Assembly: GCF_001649575.2 (NCBI RefSeq) | Contig: NC_051443.1 | Location: forward strand, 14,367,056-14,431,055 | Direction of reading: 5' to 3' | Length of the DNA stretch: 64,000 nt | From: Kryptolebias marmoratus | Taxonomy: Eukaryota > Chordata > Actinopteri > Cyprinodontiformes > Rivulidae | Part shown: piece after piece, positions 48,101 to 60,948 of the stretch | Numbering within the stretch: position 1 is the first letter of the stretch | Layout of the letters: the number at the start of each line of letters is the position of its first letter | The notes under the pieces: model-generated | The model's input: only the letters and a program-made list of their open reading frames with translations | The model's database searches: none | What the model was told of the DNA's origin: nothing | Program-made: the position numbers and the translations under genes

Positions 48101-49429
48101 TTACAATAGAAATTCACCTGGTGGGTTGTTTGATTTTGGATGATTCATATTCAGAGCAGATCACTAAGAAATAGGACTACATCAGTGTTACAGCGACAAA
48201 ACCGAAACATCAGCGCTGACGTAGTCTCGTGGTGCTTCATCCCTTTTTTCTTTAAAGTGAGAAACTGCTGAGGCTTTGCTCACATCCTTAAGTCTCATGG
48301 TCAAGCTTCCTCAATCAAAAGGAAAAAAACACAAAGTTTGTCAAGCAAAGACTCGCTCGCTTTTATTCTTTAAATGGTGTTCATAATAAAAACTGCAGTC
48401 CTGCCTTCACAATGACGGAAAAGGTCCAAAGAGGTTCAAGATCAGCTCCTCGGAGCAATGCAAACCCTTCCCTCTTCTCACTCAGACACAACCACATAAA
48501 ACCCCTGCAATTAGTTCAAGCCAACAGACAGAAGGAATATTGATCTGGGCTGCATCGATTAAAGATATTTAGAAAGGTCTACAACGAGCAAACACTGACT
48601 GGGAGCCATAAATCATATCAGTATGATATCCTTGCATTAAAATAAAAAAATAAACTGTTTTCTTCTGTATTTAACGAATAATATAAACCTATTTCTGCTG
48701 TAAGAATGTGCTGTTATACAAAATGTATTTCCTTCAATAATGTATTTTTTAAATAAAATCTCAGCTATGTTTTACTTTCATTTTGGTCCACAGTGGAGTG
48801 TGGGAACAAAAGGTCTGATTATGCATTAAGTAAATGCAAAAACAAAAACCAGGTATTTTGACAGTATGGGTAAATTATATGTCTGATTCAGTTGGTTCTT
48901 GGAACTGCATAACTATTTAGTAATCAATATAAAGCCTGTGACAACAATTTTACTGCCAAATCACACGCACACACAATAATTCTGTTTATTGATTTTCAGT
49001 CAGACTGAATTAAGATGGCTGCCTTAAATGGCCTCTTTTTTGGGGCCAGGGATGTGCACGAAAAAGTTGGCTTGCCATTAAAACACATCAGAAACAGGTT
49101 GTTTTGAAGTTCACACATTAGCTTGTGCAGTTTTAACCTTTAAAAACTTCGAAGACAACAACAACAACAAAAGAACCGTCAGGAAAGCCTGCGGTTGACT
49201 GAGCCTAAATGTGACAGTTTTCACTTCACCTGTCAGGCTTCTTTTATCGTTACTTTGCCATCCCTGTTTGTAGTGCAAACATGTTCTAAAAAAGAACCCT
49301 AAGGTCCACGTCCTTTTGGGAAACTCTCTAGCCCCAGAACCATTAGAGAGACGAGCCTAAGAACAGTTTGAACTGACTCTAATTGGATCAAAGAGTTCAT
49401 ATATTATCTTAATTATATATGCCTTAAAA
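45186..49429. other. Upstream flank of tmem38b
   Basis: Apart from the ATCC tract at 45447 I see no repeat or gene. No exon of a divergent partner gene could be identified near the shared promoter side. Confidence 0.45.
45447..45500. repeat. (ATCC)n microsatellite
   Basis: About 13 ATCC units with two ATTC variants near the end, 260 bases upstream of the tmem38b promoter segment. Confidence 0.9.
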
Positions 49430-49830
49430 AATCAAGTCATCTCACTTTGTTGTCTCTTGAAGATGTTTCACCTTTCATATGAAAGGCTTATAGTCAGAGT
49501 TGGGAAAATCGCTCTAAAATCTTCTTTAGAATCATGAGTCACTGACCCACCTGTCTGTCCTGTGAAACAGTCGGTCACTGTGAGGTGACTAACAACAAGA
49601 CCAACCAGTTAAAGTGTTTTGATCACCAACCATTCCAGCTGCCTGGTAGAAAGGATCAAGAATGCACTGCAGGTGTTGGAAGGGTGGGATCTCGAGGCAG
49701 CCCCTTCTGTTAAGAGTTGGTTTTTCTTTTCTCGTTTGATGTAGACGGCCTTCTTCACTGCATCTGCAGCAGCTAGCATCTAGAATTACCATGACCTGAA
49801 TGACTGAGGATAGCCCCTTACACATAATGG
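49430..49830 (-). pseudogene. Penelope-like element, GIY-YIG end fragment
   Basis: On the minus strand the frame AVKKAVYIKREK shifts by one base into KEKPTLNRRG near 49695-49760. Together they look like the last motif of a GIY-YIG endonuclease (K-rich, PTLNR), as found at the C-terminus of Penelope-like retroelements. The sequence then runs on to a tail near 49450-49490 with ATATGAAAGGTGAAACATCT. Family placement is an inference from these motifs. Confidence 0.5.
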
Positions 49831-51719
49831 TTCTGCAGTATGGCTGAAAAAAAAACCCTTTTCTTTAAGTCCGCTTCTGTAATTCACACATGAGCCAATC
49901 ATGCTGTCCAAGTCACACCACAGAAGCCAGCACTGGAAAGCCAGTGGAGTGACAGCAGCAGCACTGGTTAGAGTATAACATCGAACTCAATGCCCCGACT
50001 TCACACATACTCACCAGCTCATCTCTATGACTACCTCTAGCGTCACTGGAGCGCCTTGGCCATTTCACACATGACACCGATGTAAGAACAACGCATCTCG
50101 GGTTCAGCTTGAAAGTGCTGTCTGAAAGGGGCTAATGGTTCGTAGCTTTTTTCTCATGATTGCAGCTCCTCGCTTCATTAACTCTAGTACCGTCCCCCAG
50201 AGGTCATTTTGAAAGTGCTTATACAAAGGTGACAGACCATTTAGTTATTTTCCTCTTTGCTGGAAAGAGCTTGAAATGACTCAAACAACTTGGAAGTGTG
50301 ACCAATGGGACAACGCGGTCGGCAGAGTATTGAATACAGAGAAGGTCAGTCAGCGAGTCAGCTTGTTGTTTCCTTCCTCGGGGAACCAAATGTATGTGGG
50401 GCATTGGCCGCCTTTGGGTATGGCTGGAAAAACCTCTCACCCTCAAGACATTTCCACAGAGCTCTCAATGTCCAACTACACACACAAACACAATTTAGGC
50501 ACAAAAAAGTGCACTCATTTCTATCTATGGTATCTCCAGCTACGTGTGTGTGTGCTGGGGCGAGCTGGGTTTGTGTCAGCCTGACCACACAACTATGCAG
50601 GGAGTCATGTGGCTTGCGTCATTCTGTGGTAAATTAGAAGTCACGCTCTAAACAGATTATTTTAGTCTCTGATTATATGAGCACCAAATGATGGCTTAGC
50701 CTAAACAACAGCGACTCTGCCCTAATGTTCCCTCTTTGATTGCACAGAGGAGGTCTTGATGATAATTATTATTCTAAAGACATTTGCACAAACTGATCAG
50801 TGAATAAATGTGGACGTTTGCTTGCATACCTATGCTTACTTCCAATATTTTTAGTAAACTTTGCAAGCAATGTTTGTGTATTTTGGAAGGTATTTGGTGA
50901 GTATAACTGTTGCTTTCACTGCATCATTTATGTTAATATATCAGTACAATTATTTAAAGAAAGCACTGTTACAGAAATAATACAATCCACTTTTTAGGTG
51001 ATTTTAACGATCAACTTTCTGAAGATTTAATCTCTATTTCCTTCTCTGTTTTTCGCCGGATGCAGCTGGCTGTTTTTGCATGCAAGCAGGAAGTGAGGAA
51101 GGTGGAACTCTTCATGTGCTAAAAAAAACAAAACAAAACCTTCCAGTGGTTCTATTTTAAATGATCAACACAAACAAAATGGATCACATTATGTATCGTA
51201 TCGTACAGTTGGAAGAAAAACCACGCGGGTTGCACTGCATCCTAATGAAAAGTCCAAACCAGCCTTCACTCCACCGTAAAAACAAAAACGTTCTCGTATA
51301 TTTTTTTTCTTCTCTACCAAAATCAACCATATAATTTCAAGTGAGCCAAAACTGGGTGTTGCCTTCTTTCTGGTGAAACCGTGCCACGTGTTTGGTTGAT
51401 GAGGTGGAGGATGATGAAATATCCTGACAGAAACCGTGACTATTTTTGTCAGTAAGTCAGAGTTAGATAGAAAAAAAATCCTGATGATTTATACCATCCA
51501 GTCTGAGCTTGTGTCTGTGTGTGTGTATGCACCTCTACAGTCTGCATTTGGACTCTGATATTAGAGAAGCCAGACCTCTCAATAACAAAACCTTACACTT
51601 AAACTAAATAAATATAGTTATATTTAAGTGTAATATCAACTAAAAACAGTTTCACTAACCCAATGCAGGTTTTAACCTCAATAAAGGCATCCAATCCTGG
51701 GAAAGAACTGAAAGGATGA
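49831..51719. other. Intergenic, no gene seen
   Basis: Overlapping ORFs at 50219-50637 on both strands have no recognised motif. Confidence 0.45.
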
Positions 51720-52070
51720 AAAGTAGGTGATCATGTAACCATCTGTGTCAGGGTGTGTGTGTTCATTAGCAAAATCTAGATCTCAGGAACCACTGGGCAG
51801 ATTTTAATTCAATTTACAGAATGCAATAACTGGATGGACAATGATTTTGTAGTCATCTGAGATGACCGCCACAGCTAATCAACCAACAGCAAACACAAAA
51901 ACGGCTACAACTCAGTCAGTCTTACAGATATTGAGCTAAAATTTGGTATGGTAGTAGCTGAAAGTCATGCCCAACACATAGTCTGAGCACTGACTGGTCA
52001 TGCAAAAACTTTGTTTAAAACTTTGACGAGCAAGACTTTGGGTGATACTCACTCTTTCAAGGAATGCTAG
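51720..52070 (+). mobile_element. Dispersed 340-bp repeat family, copy 4
   Basis: Contains ATTAGCAAAATCTAGATCTC near 51766, a TTACAGATATTGAGCTAAAA block near 51924, TTTAAAACTTTGACGAGCAA near 52014 and the end TTTCAAGGAATGCTAG followed by T. It matches copy 3 at both internal and terminal landmarks. Confidence 0.82.
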
Positions 52071-54474
52071 TTTATTTTAACCCTTTTTTAAGCTGCATGT
52101 GCAGAAAGTCCGTGGTATAAGCAGTGTAAACCTTCTCTCTTTTATGTTGTAGTCCCAAAAATAAACCAGTATTTATAAATGAAAAAACATTTTTTGTTGG
52201 TTACATCAGGGAGTAAGAACGTGTAGAGAATAATGCTAACAGTGAAAAGAAGAGTGGGCTGTCAAAGTCAAATTAAAAGGAAATAAGGACTATGTTTTAT
52301 TAATCTGTAGTGCAAGTTTTTCCTTATTTAATAAATGTTTGTTATGATTAAAATGGCAAGTTAGGCTATGATTGTTTGGTACAGTTTACCATGCTTACTG
52401 CATCCTCTTTGCATTGCTTAAACATAACTCCTCACACGAAAGGCTCTGACTGAATGAAAGCTCTGGAAATTTATTGAAATTCAAAGACATTATGCAGTGA
52501 GGAAACGGGAGAAAAAAAAACATCTTCTTGCACAATGTGATGCATTTATTTAAACCTCAGTCCAGCTATTCATCTCTTTCTTGTCTTACAGTTGCCTTGA
52601 ACAAGGTGTGAGGCAACAAATCAATTTAAAGCCAAATCCTCTCAGGATGCCAAAGCTCCTATTCAATCTCTACTTGCTTTCAAGTGATTATGCAAAGAAA
52701 GGACAAAAAAAAAAGAAAAAACAAAAAGTTCAGTGTTTGTGCAACGCTGTGGGAAAACTGGTAGTGTTTTGCACTTAGTGAAAAGAGTCAACCTTCCTTG
52801 TTAAACTCAAAGCCAAGCTCTCAAAAGCGTGCCGTCAAGGACACTTTGACTTAATTACATCAGCTCAATCTTAAGTGACAGGAACGTGTTCAAGATGAAA
52901 CTGTATCTGCAAGAAAATGCACCCCCACCCAAAAAAAATCATGTTTAATTATTTCATAAAGGTAACTTCACGGTTCTCTAATCAGCTTTATTTCAAGTTG
53001 TGCCCTTTAAAAGTAACTCAATTCCCTTACTATGCATTCTCAGTAATTCAGACAGACATTAATCAAGCCTGACTAGAGCAGTTGTCATGCTGAGGAGGAA
53101 TGCTCCACTCGACTCCCTCCGTTTCTGAGGATAATTGGTACTGATTACCACTTCTTAGTGTGCGTACGCACTGCTCACTGATGAGGAAAGATGCTCATAA
53201 ACACGCTGGTTGTGTTCAAAATTCGGCTCACAAAAGCTCCTGCGTGCACATCCACACTGTGAGCCTCATTATCTCCAGCAGCTCATACCTGCAGAGGAGG
53301 AAACTTGTTTATTTGACTTTCTATGTCTCCTAAAGACATTCCACGGAGGCTTTCCCACGCTGAGGGTAATGCTGGTAGCTTGTGGCAGATGGGTTTAAAG
53401 GCTGGAGACCTTTTGGACTTTGTGTTGATAGTCTGTGCCTGAAAATGCTTTGTGTTAATACACAACACGCATACCTCCGAGACAAGTCCAGACATGTTAG
53501 AGGAGAGCAAGCACTTTCTCAGTTATTGCTGAGTGTGCATGTGTGTACCCAGACAAGAGGATTTAAATGTTGCAGGATTATTGCTTGGTTTCTTTGTCGT
53601 GTCTCGGAGTCACACACCGATGCTGTGTGCAGATTTTTTTTTTTTTTAAAACAGGGTGGCTATGTTTACAGAGGGCAGCAACAGTCAAGCTTTAAAAAAC
53701 TGTCTTGATAATCCGGCTATCCTTAGAAAGTGAGTTGTAACAGAGGAGAAAACACAAGCGCGGAGTTGCCGTGAAGCATGTGGCTCCAAAATAGATCTTA
53801 TCAGAGTGGCTCCTGTTGCCAGACGACAGTTTGCTCTGTCTATTTTCTGTGAAAACACAGACACCCGCTTCACTGCTAAGGCCCGATCCAGCCTCCCCCG
53901 GAGCGCCCACTGTCACCGTGTATCAGCGGTGTTTTTGGTGAAACCAGAGTCCTCAGACATCAGAGGGCCAAGGACGCGGAGCAAAGAACAGGGACCCCAC
54001 CCCTCGGCTTCTTTCTCACCACCAGCTGCCAGCGAGGGCCAGATCAGTGGCCCGGGTAACTGATTTACACCCTGCAGGTGTCCCGCATGTCCTATGTGCA
54101 TGCATGCATAAGTCAACGCACGTGCAATCGCAGAGCAAATCGGCCCCTTTGGTGTATTTTAGCATTTAGTTAGGGTTGTGAAGTGAAACAGAGATAAATG
54201 CTTCACACTTTGAGCCCATCGTATTCATTTTGCATGATAAAACTCTTTGAGTCAGCAATCAAATTCATTTTGTGCTTTTTGCCTGTAATATTATGTATAA
54301 CAATATTTAAAAAATTGTTGTAGTTCAAAAAGACAATATACATATATTATTTTGTTCTCTTATATATATATATGTACAATGTAAAGCCACAGAGTTAAAT
54401 AAATGCTAGCTGGTTCCATTTTTTAGTCTAAATGGATAACCAAGTTCTGTCTAATTAAGAGCATTTAACTTGAA
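52071..54474. other. Intergenic, possible regulatory patch
   Basis: 53090-53230 is complex and contains the palindrome TGCGTACGCA near 53160. 53700-54060 is GC-richer with an 85-codon ORF that has no recognised motif. Confidence 0.4.
54355..54373. repeat. Short (TA)n tract
   Basis: About seven TA units in an AT-rich setting. Confidence 0.7.
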
Positions 54475-54830
54475 GGGATAGCTCAGATCTCTGAAGTGGG
54501 TTTCTGTGGAATGGTTATGAACAATCATTATCTTACCTTGTTGTAAATAGTTTTTAGTTTGGAGGAGTATAATTTAATTCTGACCAGATACTAACGACTA
54601 TTCTTAGTAGAGCCAAAACCAAAGTGGATTGTTGTTGTTTTCAAACCACTCCAATCTGAAATATTTCACAACTGTTTGTGTAAATGCTGTTTTATGAACT
54701 TTTACACTTCTGTCAGTTTTTTGTTATATGTTTATTCAGGTTTTTTAGGATAATCATGCTGGAAGTGCCCAGGTTGCACTGGACATGCTGCAGCTAGTTA
54801 CCATTTACTGATATTTGCTTTTGCTAATCA
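54475..54830. mobile_element. Relative of the fold-back MITE
   Basis: Contains TAATTTAATTCTGACCAGAT near 54569, GCTGTTTTATGAACTTTTAC near 54687 and GGAAGTGCCCAGGTTGCACT near 54761. All three match parts of the 1870-2345 element, the last one its reverse complement. Only one arm is evident. Confidence 0.55.
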
Positions 54831-57799
54831 TCAGAGTGACCTTTATTTTTGTTATTTTTGATAATATGTTTTTTATTAGGCAATCTTATCAAGTACAACT
54901 TGCATGATCCCCTGGTAGTTTGGTTTGGCCTTAAATTAGATGGCCTTTTTGCAGTGTGGGTAAGAACAAGAAGAAGTTTCTGATTCTTTCTGAAATCATT
55001 CTGAAACACCCCTTTTACCATCCTTCTCTGATTTCATGTTCCCAGTCTTCATAAAGGGTACACTATCAGAGGAGACGGAGATGGGGAAGGATGAGATGAT
55101 AAGAAAGAAAGATGGCGGGGTGGGCAGTGGAGTGTTGTGGGGGTCAAGTTATTGCAGACTGCTGATTCAGCTCTTCCCACCACCCATCACGCGATCTATT
55201 CCAGTGTTTCCTGAGGGAGAAGTTACGTTCTCATGGCTGCTGCTCAATATAAAACAAAAACCCTTACAGGACAGACAGCACTTAGTGCCGAGGATCGGAT
55301 TACTCGGATGTGGCAATACATGGTGAAAAAGCTCCAGAGGAAAAGCTCAAGAATCCAACAATAAGCTGAAGTATAAAACTGTCAACAGCTCAGTGGTTGT
55401 AAATGTTGAGGTGGTGGGCAGAAAGCTTCGTCACCATGCAGTTCTACCTCCATCTGTCCCACAGGAAATGGATGAAGTCAAAGATTCTTAAATATAAATG
55501 AATGTCTTTCCACATCTGTCAAAACAGCACTGTTTGTCCTCAGTTTCCCCCCCATGCTGTCCCCTGATTCAGCCTACCCAGTGTGCCTCGTATCCAAACA
55601 ATAGTGACAAATGCGTAGAAGGTCAAGGCTGAGCTAGGTGTCACCCGTCAGCCAGCTGAGCCCAGAAACTTTGACGAACTTGTCTAATTGGCCGACAGGA
55701 AGGAAGCCTGTGAATGCAAGGAAGTGAGGTTCACTGAAAAGACCCAACAGCTGCAGCGGCCTTGCTCGTTAAGGGTAAAAAACCAGTAAAAGTTTCCTGA
55801 GTGTGCTCAAGTCTGGCTGCTGTCGCTTAGCAACGCTGATTGAGTTTTACCACTGAGAGACTGTTATCTATTCCTGACTGCCCTGTCCTGCTGGAAAGGT
55901 CTTCTCAGATGTGTGTGGAACCACGACGTGCTGATGAGTATCTAAAAACTATGTCAGTTACCTATTATTGTCCTACTACTCTTATCTGATGTGTGAGTCA
56001 GTAACGGGGAAAGAATCAGGCACGATGCAGTCAGCTAAGAAGCTATTTGGATTTAAATAAATAACACGTTGACCTCAATTCTTGACAAAAATCCAGGAAA
56101 ATCAGCTTGGAGACAGTTGTACGCTCACTGATTTTTAATATCTTTTTCACTTAACTGACTGTAATAGTCTGCCACAGTTAGATGGTACCAGCTGCTAATT
56201 AAAACACCTGCATGTGGGAGTTTAAAGTCAAACTACGGGTATTTTTAAGCCCCGCTGTGAAACTGTTTTATATAAATAAATCAGACGCCTAAAAACTGTA
56301 TTTTCTTTTAAATATTAACAGTCTATATAGTGTAAATTAGTAAAATATATAACATTTCTAGGGGCAAATACCAGCTTCATCATACACATCTATATCTTAA
56401 TATTAAGAAACGCAATAAAGGCCGAGGGAACAGGGGGTGTGCAGGGTTCTGCAGCACCCCTGATGCATGCCCGAAGACATGCAGGTCTAAATACATGGTT
56501 AAAGTATTAATTAAAAAAAAAAGTATATAAAAACGTTTTATTAGTTCCACACAACAGTTATTGTATATCTTACAACTGCTCAAAACACACAGAAAGTGTG
56601 CAGATTTGCATTAAGTCATGATAACAGTTTTTTAGTTTGTTTGTCCAAAATTTTTTATGTCTATATTAAGATAAGACAATATGCCAGAGTGCATTTTACT
56701 GCATATATTTGGTATTATGTGTGTTTAGTTTCATACAAATTAACACATCAACCCCCCGACTGGAACATGTTCCCATGGCTTTGAATGCAAACCTTTTTGT
56801 TTGTTTTGTTTGTTTGTTTGTTTGTTTTTGGATGATTAGCTTAGTTTTAAATGATGAACCATGATCCACTGCAGAGATTTTAGCTCTGTTTTTCACCAAC
56901 ATTGTTTCTGAGTTTAGAGGAATACACAGTCAGAACCACTGATGTTGCAGAGGAACTGAGTCAGTTAGACATACGTATGTGAAACTAAAGGTTTACGCAT
57001 CAAAGCAGAGCTGACAGGCAGTGTTTTTGGGTCAGAAGCAGAAGACTTGTCCTAAATGTTTAAAATGAATGATAATCAGGGCCAAAGGAATAAATGCCGC
57101 TTTATTTTGTAAGTTTCTGCCTAAATTTAGGTTTTGCACTGCTCCTGGTAGATATTTTAAAACTAAATTTAAACAAGCTGGTGGCGTTTCGCTTGAAATT
57201 TTCCAGCATTTTTGAAATATCAACAACATCAACAATAAAACGATCATAAATGCTGTTTATCATTTGTAAGCAGACTCTAAACTCAGTGTGCTTTAAAAAC
57301 TAACTACTGTGAACTTACAAAAATGTATGTTTTGAACTTGATTTACTAATTTGCCCTCAAAGTCAGAATTTTAATGTTTTGTTGTTATCGTCCTGTATAA
57401 TTTCTTTGTACTCCGATCTAAGTTTTGCTTTATCTTAAAATATACCCATCTCCCCAGCTTCTTTTTTCAAAAATCTCATTGTTGTTTAATACAGTCCTAA
57501 CATTACATTATGTTTTTTTTCTTTGCTGATTTATGAAAAACCCTTTTGTCTAATAATCACAGACATCACATCGCCTCGGTATGAACTGTCCTGTTCCTGT
57601 ATCATTGTCTTCTTACTTTTCCTCCAATTTCCTGTGGTTTCACCTTTCATTGTGTGGATCAGTCCCCTCTTCCTCATTTTCTTCCCTCCTAATAAAGCTG
57701 TGAATAGGAAGAGCAGCCATGCAGCTCTTCTCCACTGAGTCCATAAATAAATATTTATGAGTTTTCAATTGAATACTGATTCAAGCACTCACACAATTG
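54831..57799. other. Intergenic, no gene seen
   Basis: Holds the GTTT tract. The 96-codon ORF at 55036-55326 shows no motif. Confidence 0.45.
56796..56828. repeat. (GTTT)n microsatellite
   Basis: About seven GTTT units with one interruption. Confidence 0.85.
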
Positions 57800-58110
57800 A
57801 TTTCCTTTTTTTATCTTTCTGTATGTTTTTTACAGTTAAAGTTCTTTTTCATACTTTGTGCTATTTTAGCCTTTCATTCATCAAAATGTTCATCTGATTT
57901 AGGAGATAAGTGCTTTGTCTTCCGGTTTTTGTAACTTTTATACTATTAGCTTTGCATAGTGACTGCTTCTTTGAGCTTTTATTTTCTTTTACTTAATAAC
58001 TTTATGAAATACAGTTTTTCTAGTTTTGCTTTCTCATCCATGCAATTTTAAACTTTTGTGTGATTCTGCCTGTGTTTTAACCGAATAAAAGCATAAGCAT
58101 TGTTCTGTTT
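57800..58110. repeat. Relative of the 7840-8530 repeat, without the array
   Basis: Shares TACTTTGTGCTATTTTAGCC, then TTCATTCATCAAAATGTTCA and TTTAGGAGATAAG, with the flank of the tract at 7890-7970. It has only scattered TTAGC units afterwards. Confidence 0.5.
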
Positions 58111-58946
58111 TGATTTTCTAGCCTAGACCCAAAGCAACATGGCTGCCACTTCAGTTAGTCATGTTATTGTTTTAAAAGCCAGAAAAGAAAAAACTGCAGA
58201 CTTATTAACAGCTGCACCTTACCACAGCACAGGAGGCAGCTAAGAAATTGAACTTGGTTATTAATCAAACCACTGATACAAGAAGGCAGATGGCAGGAAG
58301 TGTGTGTGCGTCTAAGACAGCTGTGGCTGTCATACATGGTTGACGCAGACCTTCCCAGGTGTTGCCTCCTGGGCTTCATCGAGGGAGGCACAGCGGGCGC
58401 TGCGTTTGTGTTCGCACCAACTGATCAGAGTGTGTGTGTGTGTGTGTGGCGTTCACACGGCACTTTCAGTCTCGGTGCGCTTTACGATATGGATACATGT
58501 CATGTCCTGCCTCCGTCAGGGCAGTTGTTGTGTCATGCTGTGCCTCAAAGTGGTTGGCACCCAGAGAGACAAAGATAATTTACTTTAAGCTGAAGCAGCT
58601 TCTTATGTGTGCATTCTTTTCATGCCAAAACACAGTCAACACCTTTAGTTTAAACAAAGGAAATGTATCTGTTTCTTAGCTGGATATTTGCTCAGGAAGT
58701 TCCACAGAGACAAAAAGACACGCAGGTTCACACAGCAGCAGCAAAGGAGATAAAAATAAATGAACGTTCAAAGAAAAATGTAAGTGATCATGCGTCGAGT
58801 TGTGCCTTTTTGAACCACAACTGCAGCAGTGTGGTTAATTCTGACTGTTTACACACTTGACTTGTGGATTTATGAACATATTTTTGTCTAAATGTTTTGC
58901 CAAAGTGGATAACTCCAACACCAACCAGTAATTTATATTTATATTG
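58111..58946. other. Intergenic, no gene seen
   Basis: Overlapping plus-strand ORFs at 58300-58679 run through the GT tract and are not credible genes. Confidence 0.45.
58429..58448. repeat. Short (GT)n microsatellite
   Basis: Ten GT units, the source of several overlapping Cys/Val-rich ORFs. Confidence 0.85.
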
Positions 58947-59270
58947 CCTGCCGTCAAAGGCAAGCATTATGTTTTTGGCCGTGTCTGTGTGTCGATTAGT
59001 AAAATATCTCCTGAACTATGAGACGGGTTTTAATGAAACTCTCAGAAAGTAATCAGCTGTTGTAAGTCTGGAGTTAGTCCAATTCAACATGGTCGCCACT
59101 CCTGATCAACATTAAGCAACACAAAAACAGCTATAACTCAGTCAAATTTACAGATATTGAGCAAAGTTTGGTGTGGTAGCAGCAACATATACACTCAAGA
59201 TCCTAATCCCTTCTCATCATAAGATGATCTTAGTTTAAAACATGGTGGGTGATGTGCATTGCTTCAAAGT
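58947..59270 (+). mobile_element. Dispersed 340-bp repeat family, copy 5
   Basis: Head is CTGCCGTCAAAGGCAAGCAT followed by TATGTTTTTGGCCGTGTCTG. Internal landmarks are GATTAGTAAAATATCTCCTG, GAAACTCTCAGAAAGTAATC and a TACAGATATTGAGCAAAGTT block. The 3' end is gtgatgtgcattgcttcaaa, so the terminal palindrome is degraded. Confidence 0.8.
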
Positions 59271-60398
59271 ATGCTCAGCCTTAATTATATATGACTATTC
59301 TCATTAGCTGGAAATGACAGCAATTTTAGTCATTTGTCTCTAAAGCATCTTTTTTTATTTAATTCATCATACTGCACAAACAACATGTGAGTGAACTAGA
59401 AAAGCCCTGAGTCAGCGTCTGAGGAAATATTTAGTTTTACTGCTTACTGATGCCGATGTTTTGCCCGTTTCTTTTCTTGTCATCGTGACCAAACGTGTGA
59501 ACAATGGCGCCAGTATGTTTAGAGAACAATGTGATGTGACTGCCTGTCCATCACCTGCTTGCATCACACCGACAGGAACACAGGTCACCGACTGATTGGG
59601 TTTCATTTCCTCCAGAGCGCTCAAAAGAAGGAAGACGGACTGATAAGCAAGAGGGACAGAAGCAGAAGTGTCTAATGTGTTCAGAGGGGACCACAACATT
59701 TGTGTATGTCTGCAGACGTGTGCACGTTGCTTGACTAGTCTGGATCTGTGTGCGTGATTGTTAAAAATGATTCACAAACAAAGGAATGATTGCACTGGTT
59801 TTGTTTTGTTTTTTTTCATGTGCAGCATAAATGAGCTTATTGTTTCACGCTGTTATCTGCAGAAAAAACAAAAAAAACAACTCTCTCAGCAGAATCTTTG
59901 CTGTGTTTGAAATTTATTACACTTTCTATAAAACGTCTCCTCATTTGAGGAGGGGAAACAAGGCTAGGTGGAAACAAAGGACAATTCAAATCAGCTGAAC
60001 AGCCACTTTGAAGTTTGGAAATAATTATTCACCCTGGCACACATTTAGACAGCCAATTAGGATTGACAGAAACCTCAGGAAGCGCCAGGAAGAAGTGCTG
60101 CTGAGTTGCCTGGTTTGATTTTCAAGTATCTGAGTGTGAATTAAAAAAAAAAAAAAAGAAGCAAGCAGCAGTAATCTTACACAGCCGGTTGGTTGCTGAA
60201 TATTTCTGAAAACTAAGAGCTTGCTGCTTTTATGCTCCTTGGGCCAGTATAATAGGAACAGACAAAATGAAGATGACATTATGGCTGAAATGTTTCCTCA
60301 CTGTCTGTGTGTGGTTTTGAAGCTGTCAGATCATTAGCGAAACTGGTCCCCTGTACTGCGATGACGTATAGATTCATTTATTTCCTCTATCTGTTTAG
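59271..60398. other. Upstream of the candidate exon
   Basis: AT-rich with an A-rich tract near 60141. No exon belonging to the 60399-60725 candidate could be recognised. Confidence 0.4.
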
Positions 60399-60725
60399 AT
60401 AGAGACAACCACATGTTCCCACACCTACTGTCGTGTTATTGAGGCCCTCGATCATATCGCAGATCATGACACCGGCGATGAGCAGAGTGGCCAGAAACCT
60501 GACATGGAAGGTCCTATAAAGGAGGAAGTGTCAGGAATTAAAGGCAACATAAAATACGAGGCAACCAGTTCAGTGGGGTTGGTGTTACAGAATGGAGATG
60601 TACTGGTCTTCATCCTGACCCAAGAGGATGAAAATGTTATCAAAAAGGCCCCAAAGCCAACAAAATACCCAATATCCTTGCTTGATGACATAAAATCCTG
60701 CTTTGAACTGTTTCCGACTGATTGA
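60399..60725 (+). CDS. candidate 3'-terminal coding exon, product unknown
   Basis: A pyrimidine-rich acceptor (tttcctctatctgtttag) is followed by an uninterrupted frame to a TGA at 60723-60725. In this frame the upstream boundary is a TAG formed by the acceptor itself (60396-60398). The translation looks protein-like: IETTTCSHTYCRVIEALDHI, an acidic/polar linker, then a compact part with GLVLQNGDVLVFILTQ and a final LLDDIKSCFELFPTD. I do not recognise the family. No matching upstream exon was identified, so it may be the last exon of a gene, a retroposed fragment or part of a DNA transposon. A 20-base repeat pair seen just downstream (60949, 61270) would fit the last option. Confidence 0.33.
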   Translation: METTTCSHTYCRVIEALDHIADHDTGDEQSGQKPDMEGPIKEEVSGIKGNIKYEATSSVGLVLQNGDVLVFILTQEDENVIKKAPKPTKYPISLLDDIKSCFELFPTD

Positions 60726-60948
60726 AACCATAATGATAAATATGAAACTTAGAGGAGAGGCATATGTACAAAGACAGTGGATGGAGTTAGATCATACAGA
60801 TATCTAAACATAAATAGGTTGATTTATTTTGTCTCATGTGTACAGCTCTAGTTTATGGGAGTCCCAATCTGGTTGTGCAGTAATTTTATCACATGGTTAA
60901 GTTTTCAGCTGCAATTTAGGGCCTGTGTTCAGTTTTCATAAGGATCAG

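Noticed and set aside
53806..54063. 85-codon ORF in a GC-richer stretch
   Set aside because: The opposite strand is also open over this stretch and no motif is seen; likely due to local GC content.
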